Assembly (NCBI RefSeq): GCF_003144115.1
Contig: NW_020312021.1
Coordinates: 324,980 to 388,979 of the forward strand
Direction: 5' to 3'
DNA length: 64,000 nt
DNA from: Tilletiopsis washingtonensis
Lineage: Eukaryota > Basidiomycota > Exobasidiomycetes > Entylomatales
Position 1 is the stretch's first letter. Every line of letters begins with the position of its first letter. Shown one piece after another: positions 43,476-54,918 of the stretch. The notes under the pieces are model-generated. The model saw only the letters and a list, made by a program, of their open reading frames with translations, had not been told where the DNA came from and did no database searches. A program made the position numbers and the translations under genes.

Positions 43476-45434
43476 ATGGTCAACGTCACCACCAGCCCGG
43501 AGGTGAGCGAGCACGACGGTTGCTGCATGCTCTGCAGCGATGCTCACTCTTACTGTCCTCTCCCAGGGCAACATGCTCACGTCCTTCGAGGGCACCGAGT
43601 ACATCTACAACCTCGGCGACGTGAGCTTCATGCTCGTCGCCAGCGTGCTCGTCTTCATCATGACGCCCGGCGTCGCCTTCCTCTACGCCGGCCTGCTGCG
43701 CAAGCGCAGCGCGCTCAGCATGCTCTGGCTCGGCATGGCCGTGTAGTGAGTGCCGCGTGTGCGAGCGGGCAGGTGCGCCCGGGGCGGGGGCTGGCGAGCG
43801 AGGCGATGGCCGTGTGCTGAGCAGCTGTATGCGCTGGTTGTCACCTGCCGAGCAGCTGTATGCGCTGCTCGTCACCTGCCGAGCAGCTGTATGCGCTGCT
43901 CGTCACCTGCCGAGCAGCTGTGTGCGCTGCTCGTCACCTGCTGAGCACGTGTATGCGCTGCTCTTCACCTGCTGCTACGCACCGCCGTGGCTTGCATGCT
44001 CTGCCGAACTTGTCGCTCACCTCCTGCCCGCAGCTCCGTCGTCTTCTTCGAGTGGGTCTTCTGGGGCGCCTCTCTTACCTTCTCGCGCGGCGGCTCGCCG
44101 TTCATCGGCAACCTCGACAACTTCTTCCTCATCGGCATGGACATCCAGCCGTCGACGGGCAGCGACTTCATCCCGCAGCTGCTCTAGTGAATAGACCGGA
44201 CGCTTTGCTGCGGCAACGGTGCTGACACACGCCCGCAGCGTCTTCTACCAGGCGCAGTTCGCCTGCGTCACCGCCATGCTCGCTGCCGGCGCGTTCGCCG
44301 ACCGCGCGCGCCTCGGCCCCGTGCTCGTCTTCATCTTCTGCTGGACGACGATCGTCTACAACCCCATGTGAGTGGCGTTGACGCACTGCACCACACCGCG
44401 GCACTGACGCCATCCTTGCAGCGCCCACTGGTCCTGGTCGCTCGCGCCCGACGCCACGGGCTGGATGGCCAACCTCGGCGCCCTCGACTTCGCCGGCGGC
44501 TCGCCCGTGCACATCAGCAGCGGCACGGCCGCGCTCGCCATCTCGCTCTTCCTCGGCCGCCGCCGCGGCTACGGCACCGACGCGCTCGCCTACCGCCCCG
44601 CCAACGTCGGCTTCATCGTGCTCGGCACGGCACTCATCTGGTTCGCCTGGTTCGGCTTCAACGCCGGCTCGGCGCTCGGTGCCAACCTGCGCTCGGTTCA
44701 GGTCGCCGTCGTCACCTTCCTCTCGGCCTCGATGGGCGGCATCACCTGGGTGAGTGGGCGAGCGTGTGCCGCACTGCCGCCGCAGCAGCTCACCTCTTTG
44801 CCTCCAGCTCCTGCTTGACTACCGTCTCGAGAAGAAGTGGAGCGCCGTCGGCCTCTGCTCCGGCGTCATTGCCGGCCTCGTCTGCATCACGCCCGCCGCC
44901 GGCTACGTCGGCTCGCCGGCGGCGCTGGCGTTCGGCGTCGTGGGCGCCATCGCCTGCAACTTCGCCACGGGCATCAAGACGCTCGTCGGCATCGACGACA
45001 CGCTCGACGTCTTCGCGCTCCACGGCATCGGCGGCCTCGTCGGCAACATCCTCACGGCCTTCTTCGCCGACAACCGCGTCGCGAGCTTCGACGGCTCGGA
45101 CCCCATCGACGGCGGCTGGATCAACCACAACTACATCCAGCTCGGCTACCAGCTGGCCGACAGCTGCAGTGCCATCGGCTGGTCGTTCGCCCTCACGATG
45201 ATCCTGCTCTTCGCCATCGACCGCATCCCCGGCATGCACTTCCGCTGCAGCGAGGACGACGAGATCGTGGGCATCGACATGACGCAGATCGGCGAGGAGT
45301 GCTTCATCATCCCCAACGCGCCCGTGTACCGCGACATCGAGAGCGGCGGCCTCGTCGCCGGCCACGAGCAGAAGAGCCAGCACTCGACCGGCAGCCAGGA
45401 GAAGGTCGGCGAGGCGCCGCAGCAGGTTGTCTAG
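43476..45434 (+). CDS. High-affinity ammonium transporter (Mep2/Ump2 type)
   Basis: Six exons (43476-43502, 43567-43745, 44034-44186, 44239-44367, 44422-44749, 44808-45434) encode 480 aa with eleven membrane helices and an outside N-terminus beginning MVNVTTSPE, which has an N-glycosylation sequon as in Mep2. Core motifs are TPGVAFLYAGLLRKRSALSM, DFAGGSPVHISSGTAAL and DVFALHGIGGLVGN. The last two supply the twin pore histidines, His193 and His344. The cytosolic tail starts FRCSEDDEIVGIDMTQIGEE, the conserved regulatory segment. Mep2-class proteins import ammonium and can trigger filamentous growth when nitrogen is scarce. Exon 1 is only 27 nt. Intron 2 (43746-44033, 288 nt) holds a tandem repeat. 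GATA sites upstream suggest nitrogen regulation. Confidence 0.94.
43819..43973 (+). repeat. 31-bp minisatellite, five units, inside intron
   Basis: Five head-to-tail copies begin at 43819, 43850, 43881, 43912 and 43943. Each starts GAGCAGC or a close variant and ends near CACCTGC. Units 2-4 contain a perfect 7-bp inverted repeat, GAGCAGC...GCTGCTC, with a 7-nt loop; units 1 and 5 are imperfect. The last arm of one unit can also pair with the first arm of the next (GCTGCTCG/CGAGCAGC). The array fills over half of intron 2 of the ammonium transporter gene. Confidence 0.95.
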
Positions 45435-45678
45435 ACGTCTCGCCTTCTCCCCTGCTCCCCATCTCACACCCTCTTTTTCTCCATACCCCTTCTCTCGTCA
45501 CTTCTCCGCTCTCTTAATGAATCGCGTCATCTGAACGAAGCGCGTGCCGAGAGGCTCGCTCGGAGGGTCACAGCGTGTGTTGACAGACGTGGATGATTGA
45601 TGCGCGTACAGCTACAGATGCAGGGCCTCCGAAGAGGGCGAGGAAGGGACAGAGATGGAGCAGGTGGGCCGCGGCCGT

Positions 45679-48600
45679 CTACGAGCCGCCCCAGTCGTAC
45701 GTCTCGTTGCGCAGCTCGATGCGCGGCGCCGTGCCCTTGCCGATGCCCTGCGGGTCGATCTCCTTGGCGACGACGGCGCGCAGCAGCGCACCCAGGCTGC
45801 TGGGCCCGCAGCTCGTGACGAGGAGCGAGCTGCCTCGTGCGGCGCGCGCCTCCTCCTGCACGATGCGGTCGAGGCGCGGGCGGCCCGGGTGCGCCAGCTC
45901 GGCGACGTGGCGCACGTCGGCGTCCTCGTCGGCGTCGAGGTCCAGCAGCACCTCGTCCTTGTCCGCCTGCGACTCGACGTCGGGCGCAAGCAGGCCGTGC
46001 GTGCTGCCGGCGTAGGCGCTGAGCCCCGACGAGCTCTGCGTCTTGAGCATGCTCGGCGGTCGCTCGCGCTTGACGGGCAGCTCGGGCACGACGCCCGGCG
46101 AGAGAAGAGGCAGCAGGTTCGGCGACGGCGGGCCAGACGAAGTGTAGCCGTCGTCGGCGAACGGATTCGGAGGCGCAAGCAGGGCGCCGTCGCCCAGCGG
46201 GCCCGACGGCTCGCCGAGGTCGAGCTGCGTCGATGGCATCGGCGGCGCATTCGCGCGCCCGGGCCGACTAGCTGCACCTCCGCGTCCGGCCTTCTTGCGC
46301 ATCGTGGCGCGCCGCGTCTTTGCGCGGCGCAGCTTGCCCTCCGAGTGCAGGCGCTCGTTGATCTTCATCTCCGTCGCCGAGGGCGCGCTGTAGTCCTCGC
46401 CCTCGAACTGCGTCAGGTCGTAGGCGTCGACGTTGAACTCCTCGCCCTGTGCCGCGTCGGCCTCGGTGAAGCCAGCGGCGCTGGCGTCCGATGGGCCGGG
46501 TGCGTGCGAGGAGGCAGCGCCATACGATGCCGGCTGCGCGGGCACGCGCGTCTCGATCTGGTTGAAGTGCGTGACGAAGAGGTCGACCTGCAGCTGGTGT
46601 GCGCCGACGAGCTCGGTGCAGCGGCGCAGCGCCGAGGCGACCCACTGCAGGTGGCTGAACTCGCGCAGCATCCACACGAAGCGCACGCGCGTCGTGACGA
46701 AGCCCTTCTGGCGCGCCTGCGAGAGGCAGGCGCAGAGATGCTCGAGCACGGCCATGCCGTACGACACGCCCGAGCCGCCGCAGATGATGAGCACGCTGGC
46801 ATGCTCGCCCCAGCGCACGCTCGCCGTCGAGCCGTATGGCCCGTCGACGAGCGCACGCACGTGCACACCCGTCGTCGCCTTGCGTGCCGCCTGGCCCGCG
46901 GCGATCAGCTGCTCCTCGCGCCGGTCGCAGACGTAGTTCCACAGATGCCGTGTGAAGCCGTGGCGCGCACGCAACAGCAGCACCATGGTACGCTCCTCGC
47001 CCTTGGCACGGCCGCTCGGCGTCTCGTCGTCGTCGCCGAAGATGGTCGACGACTTGAAGTTGGCGTCGTAGGCCGAGGCGACGGTGAACGGATGGCTCTC
47101 CCACCAGCGCACCGCCGGCACGTTGAGGTTGACGTACTGCCCCGGGCGCCACGAGACGGCGTTCGGCGTGCGCAGCGTCAAGCGCAGCGTCTTGCCCGGC
47201 AGCACCTGCGCAAAGGCAAAGCCCGGCCGGATCACGGCGGCAATGTCGGCGCCCATGGCGGGGCGCGGCGCATGCGACTGCAGCGCGCGCGGCGTGGTGG
47301 GGCGCGAGCCGGACGCCGAGAAGCTGCCCTGCGCCTGATGTCCGAACGGCGGCGGGTAGGGCGCCGTGGCGTGGCTCGTGTGCGAGCTAGCCGACAGCTC
47401 GCTCTGCATGTGCGTGAAGTGTGGCGGCGGCAGCGGCGCGTGGGCCACATGCGCGGACCAGGCACTGTCGCTCGAGCTGTACGCCTGGTTGTACAGGTCG
47501 GCACTGCTGCTGAAGCGCTTCGTCTCTGCGCCGTCCATCGAGTAGTCGTCGATCACATCGGAGACAGGGTCGTAGCGCGCCGAGCGCCGCGTTCTCCGCC
47601 GGTCGAGGCCGTTGCCCGCCAGATCTTGGCCGTGCAGCTTCTGCATCTGCATGCCTGCCGGCTCGTCGTGCAGCGCTATCCGCTCGTGCTGCAGCGGAGC
47701 TCCGCCGCGCACGGGCTGCGAGTCGTGCGACAGCCACGCGGTCTTGCTGGGCGGGCTGCTGAGCATCGTCGCCGACGAGCTGTCGACGGAGTGGCCGCCC
47801 TGGCTGCTCAGCGGGCCGACACGCGAGGCCCAGCCCGGCGGCGGGCCCGCGAGCGGTGCGTCCGGGTAGCCATGCTGCGGCCCGCCATACTGCGCTCCGC
47901 CGTGCTGCGGGCCGCCATGCGGTGCGCCGTGCCACGCCGGCGGCTTCTCGCCCGGCCAGCTCTGCTCGCCGACGACAAACTGCGGCTTGCGCCCGGCAAA
48001 GCCCACGCCGTTCGTCCACGCCGTGCGCGCAGCCCGGTAGATGCGCTCGGCGCCCCACCACGCCAGCGGCGCCCACAGCCACATGCCCAGCGGCGGGTGG
48101 TGCAGCGCGGCAGCGACCATGGTGCCGATGGCGCAGACGATGTGCGCCACGTAGAAGAACTCGTAGTAGTCGCGGCGGATCGGGCCGATGGAGAGGAGCG
48201 TGAGGAGCGTGAGGAAGCCGAACGACTGGGCGGTGGTCAGTGCGAGCTGCAGGCGTCACGCAGACAGGCCACTCACGACGAAGCCCCAGCGGAAGCGCTG
48301 CCAGAGAAAGACAAAGGCCCACATGTTGCCGCCGAAGGCATAGTCGATGCGCAGCTGCACGCTCCACAGCGCCACGTGCACGGCGGCAAAGAGCCACACG
48401 AGGCGTCCGCCCCACTTGTGCAGGAAGGCCAGGCGGTCAAAGCCGAAGCCGCCGAGGGCGCGCGTGGCGAGCAGCGCAAACGGCGGTGCCTTGAGCGCCA
48501 GCAGCACGACCATGGGCACGAGGGCGTTGGTCATGATGCCCGTGCGCCCGCCGGCGGTCCACCAGGTGCGGTAGGGAATCGTGACGGTCGCCACGATGGT

Positions 48601-49287
48601 GGTGACGGCGGGAAAGCGGCCCAGGCCCCAGTGCAGGCGGCGGCGCGCCAGCTGTGCAGCGCCCTGCACATCCTCGCCGCGCCGCGACACTTGCGGCAGC
48701 GCCGTCAGCGACTGCGTGGGGTCGGTGATGTTGGGGAACGACGCCGCGAGGTCAAACACGCCCGCCGAGGGGCGCACGTAGTCGGCGCCGATGAGCGTGA
48801 GCAGCACGGGGATGACGAGCAGCACAAAGCCCATGCACAGCGTGCCGATGGGCGGCAGCACGAGCGTGCGGCGGCGCCTGGCGGGCGGCGCATGTGCGGC
48901 GGGCTGGCTGAGCATGCGGGCGGCATTGCCGGCCGTGGTGCGCGGATGGCTGTGCCCTGCCGCGCTGGCCTCTCGTCTGCCGAGCGGAATGGTGCGGCTG
49001 CGGATGGTCCAGCGCAGCCAGCGTGCGCCGAGGCTGCCGCTGCGCGCGCGGAAGCGCAGATGATGCCCTGCCGCCACGACGAGCGCCAGTGCCGCAGCGA
49101 CGAGCCAGAGCAGGTACATGTAGCGCCAGCTGGGCTTGCTGAGCATGTGTGCGTTGAAGTAGCCGGCGAGGTAGGTGCGCTGGTTGTCGGCCAGCGTGCC
49201 GCAGCCGCCGGAGCAGAAGCCGCCGCCGCTGCCCGAGGAGCCGGAGCTGCCGCCGCCGCTGCCGGCCGGCGGGACATAGACGCTCAT
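45679..49287 (-). CDS. Ferric/cupric reductase (FRE/NOX superfamily), large
   Basis: Two exons (49287-48277, 48225-45679) with a 51-nt intron encode 1185 aa, far longer than yeast Fre proteins (~700). The N-terminus has a Gly/Ser/Cys-rich segment (GGGFCSGGCG) and a first helix near WRYMYLLWLVAAALALVVA. The ferric-reductase membrane domain has haem-ligand His pairs in LHKWGGRLVWLFAAVHVALW and FFYVAHIVCAIGTMVAAALHH. A disordered insert of about 250 residues follows, then the FAD domain (WRPGQYVNLNVPAVRWWESHPFTVAS), the NAD(P)H domain (VDGPYGSTASVRWGEHASVLI, then CGGSGVSYG), a second disordered insert, and the terminal TSCGPSSLGALLRA strand. It should move electrons from cytosolic NADPH across the plasma membrane to Fe(III) or Cu(II). 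No other intron is needed. Confidence 0.9.
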
Positions 49288-50048
49288 GGCTGGCGGCGCG
49301 GCGGCGCGGCGCTCTCGCTGCAGTGGAGAGAGGGTGGATGAGCGGTGCGAGGGTGTGGTGGTGCAGAGGCAAGCGCTGCGGTGCCGCCTTGATGGATGGG
49401 CCGCGGGTGCACGCGTCTTGCGGCAAATCTGGCGGCTCTTGGCTGCCGTCAGCACGCGCCGCCGCGCGCCGCGCGTGCCTGCAGCGGCTGCGCCGTCATA
49501 AAGAGGCCGGCACCGCATCGCTTTGCGCCTCAGGGGCGGTGGCGCCCATCTCGAGGCGCACTTCTCGGCCGCCGCAAGGCACGGCAATGGCGGCCGCGGC
49601 TCCGAGGCGCGCGCAAAGACGCCGCCGCGCGCGCCTCTCGTGCGGCCGCAGCCGCTCCCAGGGGTCACAGTGGGCGCCCTGATGGCTCGGAGCCGGCCCC
49701 AGGGGGCGTGTGGCGGCACTCTCGGCGGCGAGAGAGGAGCACGGCCGACGCACGTGTTCTTCTCGTCTGCCCTTTGCTACGCGAAGGCCCACGGCATGCG
49801 GGCGTCAGGAGCAGCAGGGATGGAGCTCCGACGACAAAGGACAGCAACAGGCACGAGTCGGCACGCTCGGCACCGACGATCAGCGCTGCAGCTCCGCTTG
49901 AATGATGATCCCGGCCGGCGGCTGGTCGGCTAGGCTCGGCGAGGAGCATGCCGCGGCTACGCTCTGGCTCGACACACGCAGGCGATGCAACTCGGGTGTG
50001 GATTCAGCAGGGCATCAGATACATCAGCTTTTGGGCAAGGCACCGCGC
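49288..50048. other. Intergenic: ferric reductase promoter, PRP19 3' end
   Basis: This stretch of about 760 bp has only short, motif-free open frames. I looked for GATA sites, since iron repressors are GATA factors. The only clear one is a TATC at about 50010-50020-like context that is too weak to call. Confidence 0.35.
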
Positions 50049-51776
50049 CTACTCGGCCTTGGGCGCGCCCAGCGTCCGCACCGTCCGGTCCAGGCTGCTG
50101 ACGACGAGCGAGGCGTCGCGCGCGTCCCACGCCACGCCCGTCAGCTCGGCGCTGTTGCCCTCGTGCAGCAGCAGCTGCGCCCACGTCTTGTTGCCCCACA
50201 CGCGCACGTCGGTGCCCACCGCCGCCAGGAACGTCGCCGTGGCGTCGAAGCGCAGCGCCGTCACGCTGCCGCCCTCGGCGCCCTCGAGCGTCGCGGCGAC
50301 GGCCAGCTTGCGCAGGTCCCACACCTGCACGCTGCCCGACGCGCGCCCGCCGACGGCCAGCTGATAGCCGTTCTCGGCAAAGGCCAGCGCCGAGGCGGCG
50401 CCGGCGAGGCCGCGGAACGTCGAGACCTTCTGCACGGCGAGAATGTCCCACACGCGCACCACGCCCTCGGCCGTGCCCGTCGCCGCCAGCTGGCCGTCGG
50501 GGTGGAAGGCAAAGCTCTCGTACGCGTACCCGCCGGCGGCCTCGTCGTCGGCCTCGCCCGTGGGTGCGTCGACGACGAGCAGCCGCTCGCCGCTGGCGAG
50601 GTCGTGCAGCGCCCACGTGCCGTCGCGCGACGCACTGCCCAGCAGCGCGCCCGAGGGGTGGATGTCGAGGCCCGTGACGTCGGCCTTGTAGCCCTTGAGC
50701 ACGTGCTTGAGCGCGTACGCCGGCGTCTCGGCGGCCACGTCGGCGCACGCCCACACGCGCAGCGAGTTGTCCTCGCTCGCGCTCACGGCGTACGCCGGCG
50801 CGCCCGTCTCGCCCTCCTGCGCCGGCGAGAAGACGACGCGCGTGATGCGCTTCGTGTGCCCCTTGAGCGTCGCGACGGTGCGCTCGGCGGCGCGGTCGTA
50901 CACCTGCACCTGCTTGTCGGCGCCGCCGGTGAGCAGCAGCGCGCCCGAGCTCGACACGTCGAGCGCCGTCACGCCCGGCGGCTTGGTGCTGTGCATCGAC
51001 GGCAGCGACGCCAGCTGCGTGTAGGTGGCAAGCGTCTCGCGCGTCGCGTAGCCCTCGGGCGCCTTGCGCTTCATCTTCTGGCGCCGCTGCGACGAGAGAC
51101 TGCAGAGGAGTGAGCTGCTGCGGCGCGTGCCTGTGTTCGTCTGACTCACGTCTTGGCCATCGTCTCGACAATGCCAGCGGCTGCAGCGGGCAGCTTCGGC
51201 CCAGACGGCTGCGCATCCGCCATCTCCGCGTCACCACCCGCCGCCGGCGCCGCGACGCCGAGGCTGCCCGAGATGCTGGCGAGCGCACTGCGTGCCTCGT
51301 CGCGCTCGGCCATGAGGCGCGCGACAACACGCGCGGCGGCGTCGTTGGCGTACAGCGCGTGCGCCAGCTCCATGCGCACGTCGTCGTAGTTCTTCTTGAG
51401 CGTGAAGAGCTGCAGGGCGCTGGCGTCGTACTCGGTCTGCAGCGCTGCGAGCAGCGAGGGGATCGACGAGTGCGACGGCGGGCGCGGCGCGGCGATGCGC
51501 GGCACTGCAGGGAGGGGCTCAGTGCCGTGCAGCAGAGGATGCACTGCCGCCACTCACAGGCCTTGATGGCGACGAGGTCGTCGTGCTGCAGCGCCTCGCC
51601 GGTGATGGGGTCCTTGCCGTTCTCATCGACGTACTTGCGGATGAGGCGCGCCTCGTACAGCTGGCCGCTCTTGACGGACACGACGGGCTCGCTCGGCGGC
51701 TCGCCGGAGACTGGCGGCAGGGGTCAGCAGGTGCCGCGTGCGGGTGTGCAGCGGCGCACGCACTGGCGCAGAACAT
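50049..51776 (-). CDS. PRP19: Pre-mRNA splicing factor PRP19 (U-box, WD40)
   Basis: Four exons (51776-51764, 51710-51558, 51504-51150, 51099-50049) encode 523 aa. Exon 1 is 13 nt and gives MFCA; joined to exon 2 the N-terminus reads MFCAISGEPPSEPVVSVKSG, matching the U-box start of yeast Prp19 (MLCAISG...). The U-box continues to DPITGEAL. The tetramer-forming coiled coil follows (SLLAALQTEYDASALQLFTLKKNYDDVRMEL). The C-terminal WD40 propeller has seven repeats, e.g. LLTGGADKQVQVYD, AVSASEDNSLRVW and VRVWDI. Prp19 is the E3 ligase scaffold of the NineTeen Complex that stabilises U5/U6 after spliceosome activation. The gene shares a 272-bp divergent promoter with the conserved unknown gene at 52049. 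Confidence 0.95.
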
Positions 51777-52048
51777 GGCGGGCGAGGAGGGATGCGGGGG
51801 TCAGGAAGATCGCGGCGAGGTGTGCGAGGTGCGAAGCTTGCCGCGCGCGCGACGAGCGCCAGACGCGGCAATACAAGAAGCGGCGGCGAGTTGTATTCAG
51901 GGCAGCACGCGCCCGTTGTATTCGGCGCTGCTCCACTTGGTGCGCACAGCAACACCCGCACCCTTCTCTCCTCACCACCACCCGCTCCGGACGCTTATTA
52001 ATCCCTCTCGTGGGCCCGTCTCGCTCCAGGACCCTTACACCTCTCAGC

Positions 52049-53353
52049 ATGCCGCCCGCCAAGCGGTCGCGCCGCGCCTCGACGCCGTCCAGCGCCGCCT
52101 CCTCCTCCTCCACCTCGCCCTCGCCGCCGGCGCAGAAGCGCTCGCGCAAGCTCAGCAAGGCAGACACCGCCGACGACGGCGAGGACGACTACGAGGCGGA
52201 GCGAAGGCGGCGCATCGCCGAGAACGCCGCGCTGCTCGAGTCGCTGGGCCTGGGTGTGCGTGCTCGCCGTGCTCCGCCATCCCACGCCTCGCTGACCCCT
52301 CTCGCAGGGCGCACACAAGGAGGAGTTCCGCGCGCCCAAGCCGCCGCCCAAGCCCAAGGCGCCTCGCCCACGGCCCTCGTCGCCGGCCAGCGATGCTGAG
52401 CCGGCGCCCCTGCGCCGCTCGTCGCGTGCGCGGCCCGTCAAGCCAGAGCCCGAAGTGCGCCGCTCGAACCGCGCCGGACTGCGCAACTCGCAGGCGCGAG
52501 CAGCCTCGCCGCCCTCGCCGGCCGCCCGGCCGCAGCACTCGCTGCGCCGAGCGCCGTCGCCGCCGCCGCTCGTCATCCGCGCCTCGGCCAAGCGGGCGCC
52601 GCTGCCGACGCGCGGCAAGTCCAAGTACGGCGGACGCGCGCCGCTGCGCTTCGAGGCGGGCTACGAGCGCTTTGCGCCCAACCTCACGCCCGCCGAGATG
52701 CTGGCCGGCGGCATCTTTGGCGGCGGGCCGTTCCGCTCGCACCACAGCTCTGTCTTGCGGCGCGAGCTGGATGGACATGCCGATGCAGAGGAGTTTCCCG
52801 ACGCGTGGTTCGAGGGCGTCGACGACGAGAAGCTGTGGAACGACGGCTACGACGCGGCGCAGAACCGCTTCGGCGTGCGTGCCGGCCAGACGCTGAGCGA
52901 GTGGGAGGAGGCCGGCTGGGTGCGCAGCTGCGACCCGCGCGGCTGGTGGCAGTGGTACTTCCGCTTCTACCTCGGGCGCCGCTGCGACGATGTAAGTGAA
53001 GAGCATGGGTGTGCGGCGCGTGTGCTGACAGTCGCGTGCCCAGGACGAGCGGCAGATCTCGCGCTGTGAGTGAGCATGTCTCCGCCGTTGTTACTCTTGA
53101 GGCTGACACAACTGCAGGGGTCTCGGGCGTGGGCCACAACGGGCGCTTCAAGAAGGCGCTCGTGCGCACGCTGCTCGTCAACGGCGCCGAGTGGGACGAC
53201 GAGAGCGTGTCGCCGGTCGGTGCGTGTTGCTGTGTGCGCTGCTGGACGCTCTGCCGCGGCTGACACGCAAGCACAGTGCGCCAGACGCTGTGGCACTGGG
53301 CGTACGAGCTCGACGAGGCGAGCTTCCGCGCCATTGCGCCGACGGCGCGTTGA
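52049..53353 (+). CDS. Conserved protein with Trp-rich C-terminal domain
   Basis: Five exons (52049-52255, 52308-52991, 53044-53065, 53118-53219, 53277-53353) encode 363 aa. The first ~190 residues are Ser/Pro/Arg-rich with nuclear-signal-like clusters (PPAKRSRR, KRSRK). The C-terminal ~165 residues form a compact domain with FAPNLTPAEMLAGGIFGGGPF, GQTLSEWEEAGWV, DPRGWWQWYFRFYLGRR, DDERQISRW, a Lys/Arg segment and SPVVRQTLWHWAYEL. I recall this signature in uncharacterised proteins of fungi and other eukaryotes, but no function. The 22-nt third exon is required to make DERQISRW. The basic N-terminus suggests a nuclear protein; that is inference. Confidence 0.82.
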
Positions 53354-53580
53354 GTGCGATGTGGACGGGATATGACTTATGCTGTGCCAATCTAGAGACA
53401 TATCTGCGCCCACTCTGCGCCCGTGATGATCATGAGCGTGCTTGCGTTGTCGAGACCGAGGCGCGCTTCTCCGAGCCTGGTGCGCTGCTGCGTGTCGTGT
53501 CGCGGCGGCGCGGCGGGCGCGCCTCCACTCCGCTCCTCCATCTTCCCGCCGCTCCTCCTCACCCACCTGTCGCGCCCACC

Positions 53581-54918
53581 ATGTCCGCGCCTGCGTCCCA
53601 GGGCGGCGCCCAGAGCGTGCGGCTGCAGACGACGCAGGGCGCCATCGTGCTCGAGCTGTACGCCAATGAGGCGCCGCGAACCGTGCACAAGTGCGTCGTG
53701 CCGGCGCAGAGCAGCAGGGTGCAGTGCGCCGACGCAGAGCTGACGACGGGGGCCGTGGCTGCAGCTTCGTGACGCTGGCTCAGCGCGGCTATTACAACGG
53801 CGTGGTGCGTGCAATTTGTGAGGCTGGCTCTGCCCGGGACTGGGCGCTGACGCCTCGCTCGTGCGGCCGCAGGTCTTCCACCGGTGCGTCGGCGCGCTGC
53901 CGGCTGGCAGCTGGGCGCGGCGCAGAGCGCTGAGCAGAGGGCATGAGCTGACGGATGCTGACCATCGAATTGTGCGCTCGTGCTGGGCTATGAAAGGGTG
54001 TGAGTAGGTGGTGCTGCGTCAGGCGAAGAGCGAGAGAGCGGACGAGAGCGGCGAGGGCGGAAGCGCGGCGAGCGAGCGGGCGAGCGAGCAGACGCACGAG
54101 CGCGAGGGCAGCCCGAGAGCGCACACACCGGAGCAGCGGCAGCGCGTAGCTACCAGCCTCACTGGCGAGCCGGGCGTGCTGTTGTGTGGGTCATAAGCGC
54201 AGAAAGTGGAGACATGCGCGCAAGAGCCCGGAGCGAGAGGCGTGATGTGTAGCATGGTGCGCTTCGTGCATGCCTGCTGGCGACGGAGAGAAAGGCATGC
54301 AGCTCCTCGGCGATGGCTGGTCCAACGCTTCAGCAAGGCACGCCGCTCTCGCTCCTCTTTCCATGCCGTCTTTTCATTTCGTCCGCTCACACACCCCTTC
54401 GCAGCGTGCGTGACTTCATGATCCAGGGCGGCGACCCGACGGGCACAGGGCGCGGCGGTGCGAGCGTGTACGGCAAGGCGGTGCGTCTGCTCGTCCGGCT
54501 CGCCCTGCCCTCTATCCTGCTGACGTGCGGCATCGTGCCTCCACAGTTCGAGGACGAGATCTCTCCGGCGCTGCGCTTCACCGGCGCCGGCATTCTCGCC
54601 ATGGCCAACAGCGGGCCGGGCACAAATGGCTCGCAGTTCGTGCGTCTGCCTCGGCCGTGCCTTGAGACAGCAGTCCGCTGACCTGCTGGCCCGCTCAGTT
54701 CATCACTTTGGCGCCGACGCCATTCCTCGAGCGCAAGCACACCATCTTCGGGCGCGTCTCGTCGGGCATGGAGGTCGTGCGGCGCCTCGGCCTCGTGGCA
54801 GTCGATGCAGACGACCGGTGAGGCACGCGCAAGGCGTGAGCTATCGAGACAGAGCTGATGCGTGCACCGCAGGCCGAGGGAGGAGATCAAGATTCTCAGC
54901 GCGCAGGTCGTGCAATGA
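53581..54918 (+). CDS. Cyclophilin-type peptidyl-prolyl isomerase (PPIL1-like)
   Basis: Seven exons (53581-53690, 53765-53804, 53873-53883, 54405-54480, 54547-54639, 54699-54817, 54873-54918) encode 164 aa, the size of human PPIL1. It is a single cyclophilin domain: [91 protein letters not shown]. The catalytic Arg is in FHR and the substrate pocket in FMIQGGD and MANSGP. PPIL1 proteins bind SKIP/Prp45 and sit in the activated spliceosome. Exon 3 is only 11 nt, and intron 3 (53884-54404, 521 nt) is purine-rich and about ten times the usual length. The start follows a pyrimidine-rich leader. Confidence 0.9.

Noticed and set aside
45655-49341. A 1228-residue open frame on the plus strand opposite the ferric reductase
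   Set aside because: It is Arg/Ala/His-rich, has no motif and lies antisense to a well-supported gene. GC-rich codons leave few stops in the opposite frame.
49288-50048. Iron-responsive GATA sites before the ferric reductase
   Set aside because: No convincing GATAA-type pair was found in the promoter interval, only isolated degenerate matches.
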